Positions 10,472-22,370 of a DNA stretch of 40,625 nt are shown here, in pieces. Within the stretch, counting starts at the first letter, position 1, and every line of letters starts with the position of its first letter. The stretch is taken from the NCBI GenBank assembly GCA_004369085.1, contig ML210386.1, positions 1 to 40,625 on the forward strand, given 5' to 3'. Origin of the DNA: Coprinopsis marcescibilis. Its lineage: Eukaryota; Basidiomycota; Agaricomycetes; Agaricales; Psathyrellaceae. The translations under genes were made by a program, and so were the position numbers. The notes beneath the pieces are model-generated. The model was given only the letters and a program-made list of their open reading frames with translations. It made no database searches and had not been told where the DNA came from.

Positions 10472-11101
10472 ATGGCTCGCTTCGCCCAGGTGCTTTCTCT
10501 TCTCATCGCATTCTGCGCTTGCGCAGTGTCTGCGGGTAAGTATAATACTGGCAGACCACAATACGACGATACTGACCTAAGCTTTTGAAAACTGGATGAC
10601 AAGCCCCTATCGCACCTGCCCAGGCAGCTGCAGCTCTTCAGTGCGACATTGCGCGTGTTCAAATTGTTGCAAGCGTGAACAGAACCGTCGCGGAGGTCAA
10701 CGATGTCATCCAAGGAGCGGGAGCGTCAGTATATCTATCCATATTGCTTTTTCTTTTTCTAATTTGTGCGGCAGTGACGTCGCTACTGCTGCTGCTGCGT
10801 CTACCGCGGCTGCTGCCCTTCAAAGCGCTCAAGCAGGCATTGATCAGATCGCCGCCGCACTGCTCGCTGGGAAAGCTCCTCCCCAGGCCAGTCGTGATAT
10901 TGTGGAACAAGGATTTGCAGATGCTGGGGTTGCCCTCGATAGCATTGTTTCGTAAGTCCAAGTTGCGCCCCGTGGTAGACTCACCGCTAACGAAAATATA
11001 TATGTAGCACTGATCCCGCTATACTTGCCCAGGTCACCGAGGCAAAAGATGATCTCGAGAGTGCTGCTTCTGCAGGCGAGCTTGTCATAGCCAACTGTTG
11101 A
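10472..11101 (+). CDS. Small secreted Ala/Gln-rich helical protein, paralogue B
   Basis: Four exons (10472-10535, 10604-10724, 10775-10951, 11008-11101) join in frame to 151 residues. The signal peptide is MARFAQVLSLLIAFCACAVSA. The mature chain parallels paralogue A: CDIARVQIVASVNRTVAEVN near the N-terminus, then GIDQIAAALLAGKAPPQASR, VEQGFADAGVALDS and STDPAILAQVTEAKDDL, ending in a terminal cysteine (VIANC). It lies 1.4 kb downstream of paralogue A on the same strand, with its own TATA box and the same UTR motif, so the two are probably co-regulated but separately transcribed. Function unknown; expected to be extracellular. Confidence 0.8.
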
Positions 11102-12398
11102 TACTCCGAGGACATTGCTACATTATGGTCTGTTAGATTCGAACTTTCGCGTCCGTATGTAGTGACTACGAAGGGGATGTATAATAGGAGGGTGGACAGC
11201 CGTGCACAAATCAAGGCTTTGACGAAAATGCCAAAATGTCTGAACGAAAACCATGCATTGATTTATTCAGAGCACAATCGATACAGATCATACCTACATA
11301 TGACATGCAAACAGGGCGAGCATGTTTGTCACCGAACTACGAGAACCAGGTGGGAAAAGAGCCACAGCCCTCAACTCTACAGCGACGCTCCGAGCTCAGA
11401 CCCTGTGAACCCAATCATCCTCAAGACGAGAACAACTGGCAGGAATCGGTGAGCCGGTATTAATATTCCACGAACGTAACAGGCCCGAAGTACAGAGTTC
11501 GCGTTAAAGCAAACACCTCGAGCCTTGACTTGGTCTGTGGGTACTTCTCTCTTCCTCCTATTCGAAACGAAGCACATACCTTGTCAATGTCATTCTAATC
11601 CCCAGCCCTACGCGGCACGAACGCTAGAAAATCCAATGAAATTGCAATGGTGGTCATATACAGCTCGTTGAAGACGTGGAGACGACGATGCCAACGATGG
11701 GCATGATGGGAAGAGGATGAAAAGAAAATCGTCGCGATCAACTTAAGGTACTCATCGGATCATGGCGGGCCGCGTGACTTGGCGTTGCCAAGATGCATTC
11801 TACGAGTTGATCCCTTCCCGCTCGTACCTCCCCATCAGCTTTGGCAAAACGATGAACACAAGCGTTCAAATCCGTATCAAGGGGCGTCGAGCTCAAATAT
11901 AGCATCTTGCGCAACTGACTCGACAAGTATAATGCGGACTGATTGAAGTGGCAATTATAAACGTTGCTGCAAGCATGCACTATGCCCTACTATACCCGTT
12001 TAATCCATTTAGGGTATTTTGGGTCCTACATACAAGGGACCGCCAACAGCCCACGGAGCAAGAAACACGCACAACCAGCGCACGGCAAGTGGCCTCAACG
12101 GGTAAGCGAGACTAAGCGCAGTATGCCAGGTATTATATCGGGGCTTATATCATTAATAAAACATCCAGATATCGTAACTAAACATACAACCGTGATTGCA
12201 CAGACTACGACATAGCGGGGCACAAACGTCACGGAACGATACCAATACAAATGTTACAAGATGAGACAGAAGACATAAGAGAATAACCATAATGCTATGA
12301 GACGGGGAGCGGGAACACGACCACTGAACGTGGCATCATTAATGTGATTGTCGAGTCGTGGTGTCCGCACTGCGGCAAGGATGAGAGACGATGGTCAT
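11102..12398. other. Intergenic, no gene recognised
   Basis: About 1.3 kb between convergent transcription units (secreted protein plus, histone H3 minus). Short ORFs such as 11738-11980 (minus) show no recognisable features or splice continuations. Confidence 0.5.
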
Positions 12399-13250
<852 letters not shown>

Positions 13251-15839
13251 TGAAGTTGTTGAAAATCGGTGGAAAGTGTCGAAAGTTGCAGGGGAGGTGG
13301 TAGTTACTTGGAGAGGTGTGAGGAGGAAAGGAGGGTGGAAAGGAAGAATGAAATGCAGTTCTGTAACGAGGTTTCCAGATGGAAGTTCCCACGCCCTAAC
13401 AAAGGACGCACGAGCCACCGGATTCTGAGCGTTTTTTGACTCGGAAGATTGCTGAATATTTCATGCCTCATTTTTGGACGCCCAGTTCAGAGGAAAATTC
13501 CAAATGTTTTGCGGCATTCCTTCGTCGTTGTGCTAGAGCTACGCACACGGTTTTCAATGAAGCAAAATGATGTGGAAACGATGGAGAAAAGTGGATATTG
13601 AAAAGGAGGCGATTTGTCTGGTCGAGGTGTGGGTACTTCGGCCCCGGCACCTGCCGCGCGCGACACAACAAACACTCCACCACAGAAACCACTCCCTCCA
13701 CTTGACTCCATCACTCTTTAACCCTGACTCACTGCCTTCGCCTATCATATGTTGTGATAGTTTCCATTGGATAAACTTGGGCTAGGTACAAGGAAAGTAG
13801 TCCCAAACAGCCACTGGCGCAGACGTCGTGCACAAGCGACGGACCGGATCTATTCTTCTCCGACACTCGTTTCTCAATCTGGAATGCCTCTGGACTCTAA
13901 AACTGGGATCTCTCGGCTATTTCGCTTGGAATCTGGGCAACACGGTCAGCATTTCCGGCGGCGAACAATTGTTGAAGCCCTGTGGCACTCGGTCACCTTG
14001 GTTGCCTTCACCGACACTGCCATAGGTCATACTGTTTGGAAGATTCTCCGCTTGGGGGCCCAGATGTTTACTTACTGGCGATAGCATGGCATAACAGACA
14101 GCATCCAAGATCTTGCGCTTTCTATGTTGAGAAAGCGTTGACAATAGAACACCCACAAAGACCTTAGTGGATCTGACCCACTGGTACCCGCCTGCTAAAG
14201 CCACTGAGCTATTACGCCATTGATGCTACTAGTGGTGTCTTTTCTTCTTGCTATAAACTAAGCTTGGCACATACCACACTCGGCTACCTCGGAGTGTCAC
14301 CTCGTCTCAATTGGGCAGTAACCTCTTTTCGATGTCTTTGTGCAACACATGTTTAACAAAGGCTGGAATTGATGCAATGTTTATCCATAGGAACATGCTA
14401 CTTATGCAAGGTGCGAGGGATACACTTGATTAAGGGAAGCTGGTAATGGGAAGCGGAACCAAGGTTTCAAAAGCATGGCATGGCATGAGTTGGTGTGGTA
14501 TGGGATATGATTACCTACATTTTTCGTTCATATCGTTCAAGAACCAATTTGCCTCAGTATTAGCCCGGGCTTCCTCATCATGCCTCTGCACCCCTCTGAA
14601 TCCTCGTGAGTTACACGCAGCTCTAGACAAGAAATTCGAGGTCAAGGCTGGCTGTTCTCAAGCACAATTCGGCTCGGTTGACTCTCAGGTGCATGTTGTG
14701 TGCATCGACTTCTTCAGGTTCTTATCCATGTGCATAATAAACAAACATCAAATACCACAGGGTACGAATTCGAGCAAGTTTGGATGCCGCCATCATTGCC
14801 GTCGAAGCTGAAACGCAATGTTGGGTATGTACTCAAGGCTTGCCCAAGGAGAAATGGATGTTCGAATGCAAGCTATTTACATTAACAACTTCCTTGAATT
14901 CTCTCACCCGCCCATCCTTAGCACACAAGAGATTTGTGATTCGGTTGAGTATCAATCTACACTTTTTCCGAGTGTGGGTAATAACTCGGGGTATACTTGT
15001 GGGGTTTGATGCAGGAAGCTTAAGATCTTGCTAGAGACGAAGCTGTAAAGTCGAATTGAGCTACTGTACCTTGACTCTTGGCTCTTAACAGGAACTGATT
15101 GGCAGGTTTATTTATATAGACTACAACGGAAGCGAATGAGCGTCGGATCAGACCACAACCGCCACTGAATTTGAGCGAGTGTAAAGAGGCATTGGAGACT
15201 TGGTTCTATGAAATAGAGCGCTATTTATAGATCTCAGTGCTCACAAAGGAACGGTGTATGTTACTGGCAGGCAATCATTCGGCATCCACCTGGCACCCCA
15301 AGGAGCAAGTGACTTGACGCTGATTTAAAAATCTTGCCTTCAGCTGGCTTCTGTGTGGGTGGTGTGTAGTGTGTCCTGGTCATTAAGATTCCATATCAGA
15401 CTTAACAGCAGAGAATCACAAAAGAGATGAAAGAAGTCGAGCGCAGCACAAACGACAACGGACTTGGCTGTCTCCGACGTTCTTAACTCAATTTGGAAAG
15501 CGCTCTAGAATCAATATTTACCCCGGTTGCCCTCTTCCCTCACATCTCAGTGTCACGAGAGGGAAGATTTGCATTTCTGGCGGAGGATTGGCGGAGCACT
15601 CCGTTGGAATATTGAAACGCGCGCATGGCTTCGGCTTCGACATGATGCTGGATCATCGCAGCATCACAGACTTTCTGTTACATATCTGCTTCTTCGCTCT
15701 TCTGCATCACTATATTATAATCAATGCAACGTGTTTTTGCTCGGTGACTACTTACTTAAAGGCAACGACCTAGTATAAACCTTCTGTTCCGACCATCGCC
15801 TGCATACTCCCTTTCTTCCTTCCTACCACTCAACGCACG
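13251..15839. other. Large gene-poor interval
   Basis: About 2.6 kb with overlapping ORFs of 60-120 codons on both strands (13767-14084, 14446-14811, 15527-15778) that I could not extend by splicing or match to a family. The part just upstream of 15840 has TATATTATAA near 15711 and a C/T-rich stretch, and is the likely promoter of the first hydrolase gene. The part just above 13250 is the H3 promoter. Confidence 0.45.
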
Positions 15840-17365
15840 ATGACTGCTGATATCAAGATCGAGAACTTCGCCTTTGACCCAATCAAGCCTGATGGCATCG
15901 AACTCAACCTCGTCATGACGGCGAAGCGATACACCACCAGCACCTCGACGCAGAATACCAAAGGTCTGACACTTCTCTTCACCCATTCCATTGGTGCCTG
16001 TGAGTCAAACTAGGATTCTGGTTCTCTCTGATACGCAGCGCTAATTGACACCCGTATGTGCAGTTAAAGAATGCTGGGAGCCCACCATTGAAACTCTGTA
16101 TGCTAACCACAACCCGGAGAATGAGTCTCTTCGTATTCGCGAAATTTGGTCCTTCGACAAACCAAACCACGGTGACGCGGCACTGATTAATGCTGATAAG
16201 CTACACGGCCGTCCAAGAGGAGTTCGTGAGTCAAGCCTCGGCCTTTCCTAAGCAACGCGTTGCTCATCGACTCGTCGCGCTTTACGACCGGTAGCCGCAT
16301 CGGAGTTTGCCCTTCAATTGCTCACTTTCGTCAATTCTCCACTGGTGAAAGGCCACCGTCTTGTTCCAATAGGGCATTCCAACGGGTGCGATGGATGGTA
16401 AGCCCTCCGTCCTTTGACCGCTTCTGTCACCGTCGCCGTCATGAGGGGTTCGCAATCAAAAACTTGGGCTCAACACTCACGGAGATCGGTGTCCAACATA
16501 TTCGCCGGAATCCTCACTTCCGCATCACTTCCACAATCCGTTTGGGCGGTGGCCGAAGCTGACATGGTGCTGACTTGTTTTCTCCGGATGCAGGATGCTG
16601 GCAACCAAATACATAGATCTGTCTCGGATCCCATATCTCGCGACAATTCTCGTCGAATCCGGACATATGCCATCGAAAGTGATGGATGAGAATTCCGAAC
16701 TCATCGACTTTCTCGTGTCCACCGCCACCAAACTCACGCTCAAAATGAAAGACCGGTGGGCATCGAAAGAAGAAGCGCTCAAGTTCTTCAGCAAGTCAAG
16801 GGCTTGGAGCACCTATGATCCTGCTGCCATCAAACTTGTAGTTGTAATGTCCTTTCATTCGGATATCAGAGGCTATCACGTACCGACTGAGGATGGCTGT
16901 TTGTAGGAGCACGGGCTGTATGAGCTTCCGAATGGTGAGGGTGTTACGTTCAAGTCCCCGAAGGAGCAGCAGGCGCTAGGGTATGGGTCTGAAACGCCTG
17001 AACATCGGGAGGCGGGACATCAAGTGGGCGAGGTCGCTCGTTACATTCCCGTGTACCTGATCCAGGGTGAGATTTCGAATCAAGTGTGAGTCTTAGACCT
17101 TCTAGGCGAGAGATATGGTACTTATTTATTGCACGGGGAATAGACCGCAGGACATCCGTGACACACAATTTGTGCATGCCACGGCGGTAAGCATTGTGGA
17201 AGGGGCAGGGCATATGGTGTGTAAACAAGCTCTTTTTGTCGGGTTAGATTGCTGATTATGCTGTAGGTCGTCCAAGAGCAGCCTATTGCACTTGCCAAAC
17301 ATATCTCGGACATGTTGCTCAAGATTCCATCCACTCCTGCCAAAGCCCCCCCTTCCAAGCTATAG
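15840..17365 (+). CDS. Peroxisomal alpha/beta hydrolase, paralogue A
   Basis: Seven exons (15840-15999, 16064-16225, 16295-16397, 16594-16843, 16907-17085, 17144-17216, 17267-17365) join in frame to 341 residues. The fold of the AB hydrolase-1 superfamily is recognisable: LTLLFTHSIGAF (oxyanion strand and loop), nucleophile elbow GHSNG with Ser136, and catalytic His308 in GAGHMV. The protein ends PPSKL; SKL is the canonical PTS1 peroxisome import signal. It resembles the peroxisomal Lpx1-type lipases/hydrolases in overall design; substrate unknown, lipid or ester hydrolysis inferred. A tandem paralogue starts 680 bp downstream. Intron 3 is unusually long (about 196 nt). The start is supported by alignment with paralogue B. 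Confidence 0.85.
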
Positions 17366-18044
17366 CCAAGGCCTCCAAAGTTGGCATAACTTGCGCACCC
17401 TCTCTGTGAGAGATAAGGAGCCAGGTTTTTAGAATTCTACGCTACACTAAGCATGTATATATATATATATATATATTTGAGCAGATGCACTTTACGGTTT
17501 CGAGTTTGTGTCGAGTTCCACCTACTAGTGTAACATGAGCGTGGTTGTTGCGTTGTCTGAGCTTGCTTTCGGGTTCATCCAACTTCTTGTAACTCAGGTC
17601 GCTATAAATTGAAATCGAACGTACTTAATGACCGCAGAGGCATTACTTGAGCCCTGGGTGAACTGGAAGGTACGACTGGGAAGCGATCGGGGTTTGTAGC
17701 GGAAGAATATGTCGGACGGCATGGCTGGCACCTGTCCTGGCGGCTTGCCGACCTTCCATAATATTACTGTTCGCGTTCAGCTTCAAGCTGCAGTCGAGTT
17801 GAATGCCATATTACAGAGGACATGTATTAACCGACTTTAATGCACTTTCTTACCCCGCCAACCTTTTTCCGACTTAGCCGATCCGCCCAGGTTCAGCCCA
17901 GCCGATCGGCACCCTATATTTGCCCCTATTCAGTCGACGATCGACCTGACTACCTGACGTAATAGTGGTATGTCCAGTCGATCCACTGGCAAGCCGTCGT
18001 TGGTTACGGGCATTCTTCCTCCGTTTCCTCTTTACCAACGCGAC
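17366..18044. other. Intergenic between tandem hydrolases
   Basis: Contains a TA microsatellite and the promoter of the second hydrolase gene. An in-frame upstream ATG at 17970 would add 25 residues to that gene, but paralogue A has no equivalent. No separate gene seen. Confidence 0.55.
17456..17477. repeat. TA dinucleotide microsatellite
   Basis: Eleven or so uninterrupted TA units in the 3' flank of the first hydrolase gene; likely length-variable. Confidence 0.9.
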
Positions 18045-19553
18045 ATGAGCGTCAGAGTAGAGAACTATGCTTTCCAAACGCCAAAGACCGCATCTCGAGC
18101 GGAAGGTGGTAGTAGCAATATGGATGATCTATGGATGACTGCCAAGCGGTACACCAAGGGCGAGTCTTCCAAGAACAAGAAAGGGTTAACTTTGCTGTTC
18201 ACACATTGTAACGGGGCTTGTGAGTTGCTTCCTCGTTCGATCTAACCTCGGCCGGCTCATCTTATCATTCCATTCAGTCAAGGAAGAATGGGAAATCGTG
18301 ATTGAGCTGCTTTTCCGTTTGAATGAGACGGCAGGGGAAGCATTTCAAATACGAGAAGCTTGGACGTTTGATAGACAAAACCACGGGGACGCAGCTGTTT
18401 TGAACAGTCGTGTACTCGGGTCTCGTCCTGGTGGTGTCTGTGAGTACACATCGTACCAGCGTTTGATTTTTGACAGAGGAAACCATCTGGTGTGAATGTA
18501 GCTCTGTACGAGTGGTCTGCGGCTCTGGTAGCATTCGTGCGCTCGCCGCATATGGAAGGCCACCGCATGGTGGTGGTGGGTCACTCTGCTGGCTCGACGG
18601 CCTGGTATGTCTGACAGATATGGGAAAGCATTCGTCTATATTGGATGTTGATCCGCGTTAACAGGGCTCTCACTACCAAGGAATTCCCCAAGAGACAAAT
18701 CCCCTATGTTGCTATCATTGCGGTAGAATCGACGATAGTGAACCGAGCGGTGTTTGAGCGCGACCTGGAAGAACGCATGCAACATATGGACTTTGTTGTC
18801 AATGCCACACAGACAAGGCGCGACCGGTGGTCATCGCCTCAGGAAGCTTTCAAGTATTTCAGTAAACGATTACCTTGGAGCGTGTGGGACCCTCGATCCA
18901 TACAGCTACTTGTGGTAAGCGCTAACGAAGCCCCTGTTTACCGTTTGATCCAGAGAACTGATTGAGAACAATAGGACTACGGCCTCCAGAGCTTGCCAAA
19001 TCACGCAGACGGTGTCACACTCAAGTGTCCCAAAGAGCAGGAGGCGATCTCATATCCCGACAAGGAACCACACTTCGAGTCTGACACCCAACTAGGAGAG
19101 ATTTCCCGCTCAGTCCCCGTCCACATCATATGGGGAGAACGCATCGAGTTCATGTGAGCACCGCCCATGCTTCTCTTCAATTAAAATTCTCATGGGAGAT
19201 ATTTTCACCCTCGACTTCTGGCCAATCGCTGACCGCCATTCGGCGTTTTTGGCTCCTGATTATCAACAACACGTCCCATCTCAGTCCCGACTACATTCGT
19301 GATTCGCTGAGTGATCCCGTGGATGGGAGAGCGATTGCATCTGTGACCGAGGTTGAGGATGCTGGGCATATGGTGGGTACATTTTGCCTTGCCTATTCGC
19401 CTATTTCCCCAGTGGACGCAATAGCAGCAGTTTTCCCCGTATGCTCACAATTCCCTTTCTCAGGTCGTCCAAGAAAAGCCCGACATTTTTGCTAAAGCAA
19501 TGTCGGATATATTGCTTCGCATTACCCCATCCCCAGCCAGTTCCAAGCTGTAG
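18045..19553 (+). CDS. Peroxisomal alpha/beta hydrolase, paralogue B
   Basis: Seven exons (18045-18219, 18278-18439, 18502-18604, 18665-18914, 18975-19153, 19285-19372, 19464-19553) join to 348 residues. Exons 2-5 have exactly the lengths of paralogue A (162, 103, 250, 179 nt). Shared landmarks are KGLTLLFTHCNGAF, RxAWTFDRQNHGDAAVLN-like sequence, nucleophile elbow GHSAG with Ser141, and His318 in DAGHMV. The C-terminus SPASSKL again carries a PTS1 signal. The cap region between the nucleophile and the histidine is conserved (RDRWSSPQEAFKYFSKRLPW). Probably a tandem duplicate with a related peroxisomal hydrolase activity. The residue after the nucleophile differs (Ala rather than Asn), so substrate preference may differ. 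Confidence 0.85.
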
Positions 19554-20291
19554 TTCTCCTTCAGTTACTCCTCAATTTGAAGAGTCTTAGGCGGACTCTG
19601 GCGGTTGCTGCCACCACTGAATTTATAACACTTCGGAGAAATCTCGGTTTCCGAAGTAGCCAATTAACAGCGCATTACCCGATATTTTGAAGTAAACTAA
19701 CTACTGTACACACTACTGATACAAACATAATAATATCCAAAGAACATGCCGGCTTATATATAGTAGAAAGAGCCGAGTATTGTCATAAAAAAACTGACCA
19801 AAGACACACGGTGGGTTTTTTCCTCGATCCTGACTCTCAAGAAAGCGCCAATTATGCACCAATCCCAGGCCGAGCAAGGACTACCTCGCCTTGCCTTGCG
19901 ATTCCCCTCGTTATCAGAAGAGAAGCACGACCGCGAACACATCCACCGAGCCCCCTTCAATTGAAATGAACAGAGTCTCCGGATCCCAATATGGGTTTGT
20001 TACTTCTCAAAGCCTGTATCCAGGGTTCCATATCGTCCCTGTTGAATGGGACTGGTCGCAGGGGCGTAGGTATCTGTTGAAGGGGGTTGTCCCTTGCATG
20101 CATTGCCGTGCTAATCGTTGTCGTGAATGTCCCAACTTCATCCGGTGGTTCCATCAGAATAATCGTCGTCCTTGCCCGAAGTGTACTGTGCCGTCCTGCT
20201 ATTCACAGCATCAACTGCCAAGTTAGGTGCTTCAAGAGTCTAAATGACGCTTTTTAGCAATCAGCTTCGTGTGTTATATGCTCCTCCAGGG
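19554..20291. other. Intergenic with one doubtful Cys-rich ORF
   Basis: Lies between convergent genes (hydrolase plus, DUF6534-type minus). It contains a TATATATAG sequence near 19755 and the Cys-rich ORF listed separately; otherwise nothing recognised. Confidence 0.45.
19891..20226 (+). CDS. Hypothetical Cys-rich small protein
   Basis: A 111-codon uninterrupted ORF whose C-terminal half has seven regularly spaced cysteines: CMHC, then four residues, CREC, fourteen residues, CPKC, four residues, C. That C-x2-C-x4-C arrangement, occurring twice, could bind zinc. It does not fit the Zn2Cys6 spacing of fungal transcription factors. The N-terminal half is unremarkable and the start may be further downstream or in another exon. 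A TATA-like sequence lies about 130 bases upstream. It may be a genuine small gene, a fragment of a larger one, or chance. Confidence 0.3.
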   Translation: MPCDSPRYQKRSTTANTSTEPPSIEMNRVSGSQYGFVTSQSLYPGFHIVPVEWDWSQGRRYLLKGVVPCMHCRANRCRECPNFIRWFHQNNRRPCPKCTVPSCYSQHQLPS

Positions 20292-22370
20292 TTAATGCGT
20301 CCTGTGAAGAGTTCGTACCGTATTTATAGTTGAGAGGGGTGATTGAAAATGGAATCTGAGGTCTTCGCGTACGATCCGACTCGCATCGATCTCGTTCAGG
20401 CGGCGTTGTGAGATGCGAAGGGTGCGTCTGGTGTTGAGCCTGTCGGGTATAAGGTCGTGGTCAGTTAACCGAGTCCTTCGCAACCCTTCTCCCCCCTTTC
20501 CCTCCCTTCCCTTCATCCGGGAGCAGTACAACTCGCGAAGGGGACTTACGTAGCTAGAAGCGAGTTTGCATACACTGTTCTCGGAATACTTGCCGTCAGT
20601 ACAGCTACGATCAGCCATGTGAATGTAGAGATAACGCACATTTGCCAATGATAAAATGGAGCCCGAGAAAGATGAGGTTATGCCGCATGGTCAACCACTG
20701 AATGATAGAATTAAGGTTCAGGATATAACGGAATTTGGGATGCTCTGGCCTAGAGGTAGACTCACGCAGACCATGGATACAACAGTGAAGGCGCTTTCCA
20801 GGCCGACCGCCGCCACTGTCAGAAAGTGTTGCGCTCATGAAAAGAGTGTGGACTCACCACGTCATTGTCCCTATCTCCACCGTGTAAAGTACCAGCGAGT
20901 CGATAATACGACCGAGTCTGGTGGGTGTGCACCGGTAAACAAACCATCGAGAAAGGATTAGAGGCGTGTTACCTGAGAGTATCGGGCCCCACCGTATCTC
21001 GGAGCAGCACAAAAAGGGAGAGTGTTACGATGATATCCACAGCAGACGACAACGCGAGTCCAAGAGTAAAGCTCCACTATCCAGAAGGAATCGGTAGCTA
21101 TCATTCAGTTTCCTTTTCTCGGGGTTTCTCGAGCTGAGGGAGAGATGCTCACGCTTGACACCTCCACAAACTCTGCGAAACTCTGAAGGCGTATCCTGGA
21201 AGATGTGGCGTGAGTATGAGTTGGATTTGGTTCAAGTTTGCGACGATTACGCACATTTGGGCGCTTGTTACTATAGGACGAACGGAGTGTGAGCAACGAT
21301 GCGAAAATGATAGACGGCGTTCAGGCATACCGCAGGCAAAACCTGTTTAGGCATATAAGGTTTCCAGATGATAATCATGTATTGCCGAGACAACTTACCT
21401 AACCTCGCAGCGGCGATTACCACCTACGTGTGCCAAAATCGACCGTTCAGTGGATAGAACACACACAACTAAACCGTGATAATCGCACTTACAATCAAGA
21501 TAGTGAGCCACCACTTTCCTGCGCTGACTATGGTCTCCGAGTTAGAGATATAGTGTCCGAGTGGGAGTAGAGTCAGGGTTTTGATTGACGTACGCCTGTG
21601 TATTCGTTCCGCGAAGAACCTACAGATTAAGAGCCAAGGATTTGTTAGCTCTGTATAAGCCAATTCCTCCGTGGGGCAGAGAGGGTACTCACATGTGCAC
21701 CAAAAAGGTCAAAAATGCCTGGAGGTTACAGGGTAAAGATCAATTTGTCCATCAACTTCACGGGAGAGATGATACCAACAGTCACGACGATGCTAAGCTG
21801 GAGTCAACAAAGATCGCGATGCTGGTTAGGTGCTCGTTCGGTGCCCAAAAGGGATGGCTTACCGAGATGGTGCTGGCATAGAATGAGTTGAGAACGGGAC
21901 GTCCATGAGGAGAGGTTAACACGGAACTCACAGTGGGATAAAGTCGCTGTGCTCCAACGTCCGAGGCCGACTGATGAGGTGCACCCATATCCCTATCCAA
22001 ACCATCGCACTGTGTGCCAAATCTAGCAGGCTGAAATTCGAATTGAAGTTGAACTGTTGGTACATGTGTCGAACTGGACGAACCTGACCACCGCAACCTG
22101 GCGAGTGATGCGTTGCACTTAGCAGGCAGCCCTCATAGTATTAATTAGGGATGGGGCGTACCAAGACCTTTGATGTGAGTTTGTCGTATGGAAAGAGCTT
22201 GTAATAGAGTAGAGTTTGGACAGTGACGACGCCTGTGAGACTGCATTCCGACGTGTAAGGAGCTGAAAATCCGACCAAAGACATTTCTGGACGCACCATG
22301 CGGACACCAAGGCTCCCAGCAGCAGCGAACCATATGTCCCAGCCAGGTCCTCCAGCTGTTCTTCAGCCAT
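20292..22370 (-). CDS. DUF6534-type seven-helix membrane protein
   Basis: A heavily interrupted minus-strand gene. About 19 exons join in frame to roughly 296 residues with the hydropathy and landmarks of basidiomycete DUF6534 proteins. It starts MAEEQLEDLAGTYGSLLLGA and continues GVVTVQTLLYYKLFPYDK, AFLTFLVHMFFAERIHR and SAGKWWLTILIVVIAAARLG. It then has SFTLGLALSSAVDIIVTLSL, IIDSLVLYTVEIGTMTAFTV and the signature LTMRHNLIFLGLHFIIGK followed by LYANSLLATLNTRR. The cytosolic tail has several basic residues and ends at TAA 20292. Exons of 10 nt (21863-21872) and 18 nt (21780-21797) are needed to keep the frame. The family is membrane-embedded, of unknown function, and strongly expanded in mushrooms. 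Confidence 0.8.

Noticed and set aside
13767..14204. ORFs with an ISGGEQ-like stretch, considered as a third hydrolase relic
   Set aside because: No alignment with either hydrolase paralogue at the oxyanion loop, nucleophile elbow or His motif.
14170..14230. tRNA-like AATAGCTCAGTGG box on the minus strand
   Set aside because: It resembles a D-arm, but no T-arm (GGTTCGAATCC-like) or pairing acceptor stem is found at the right distance.
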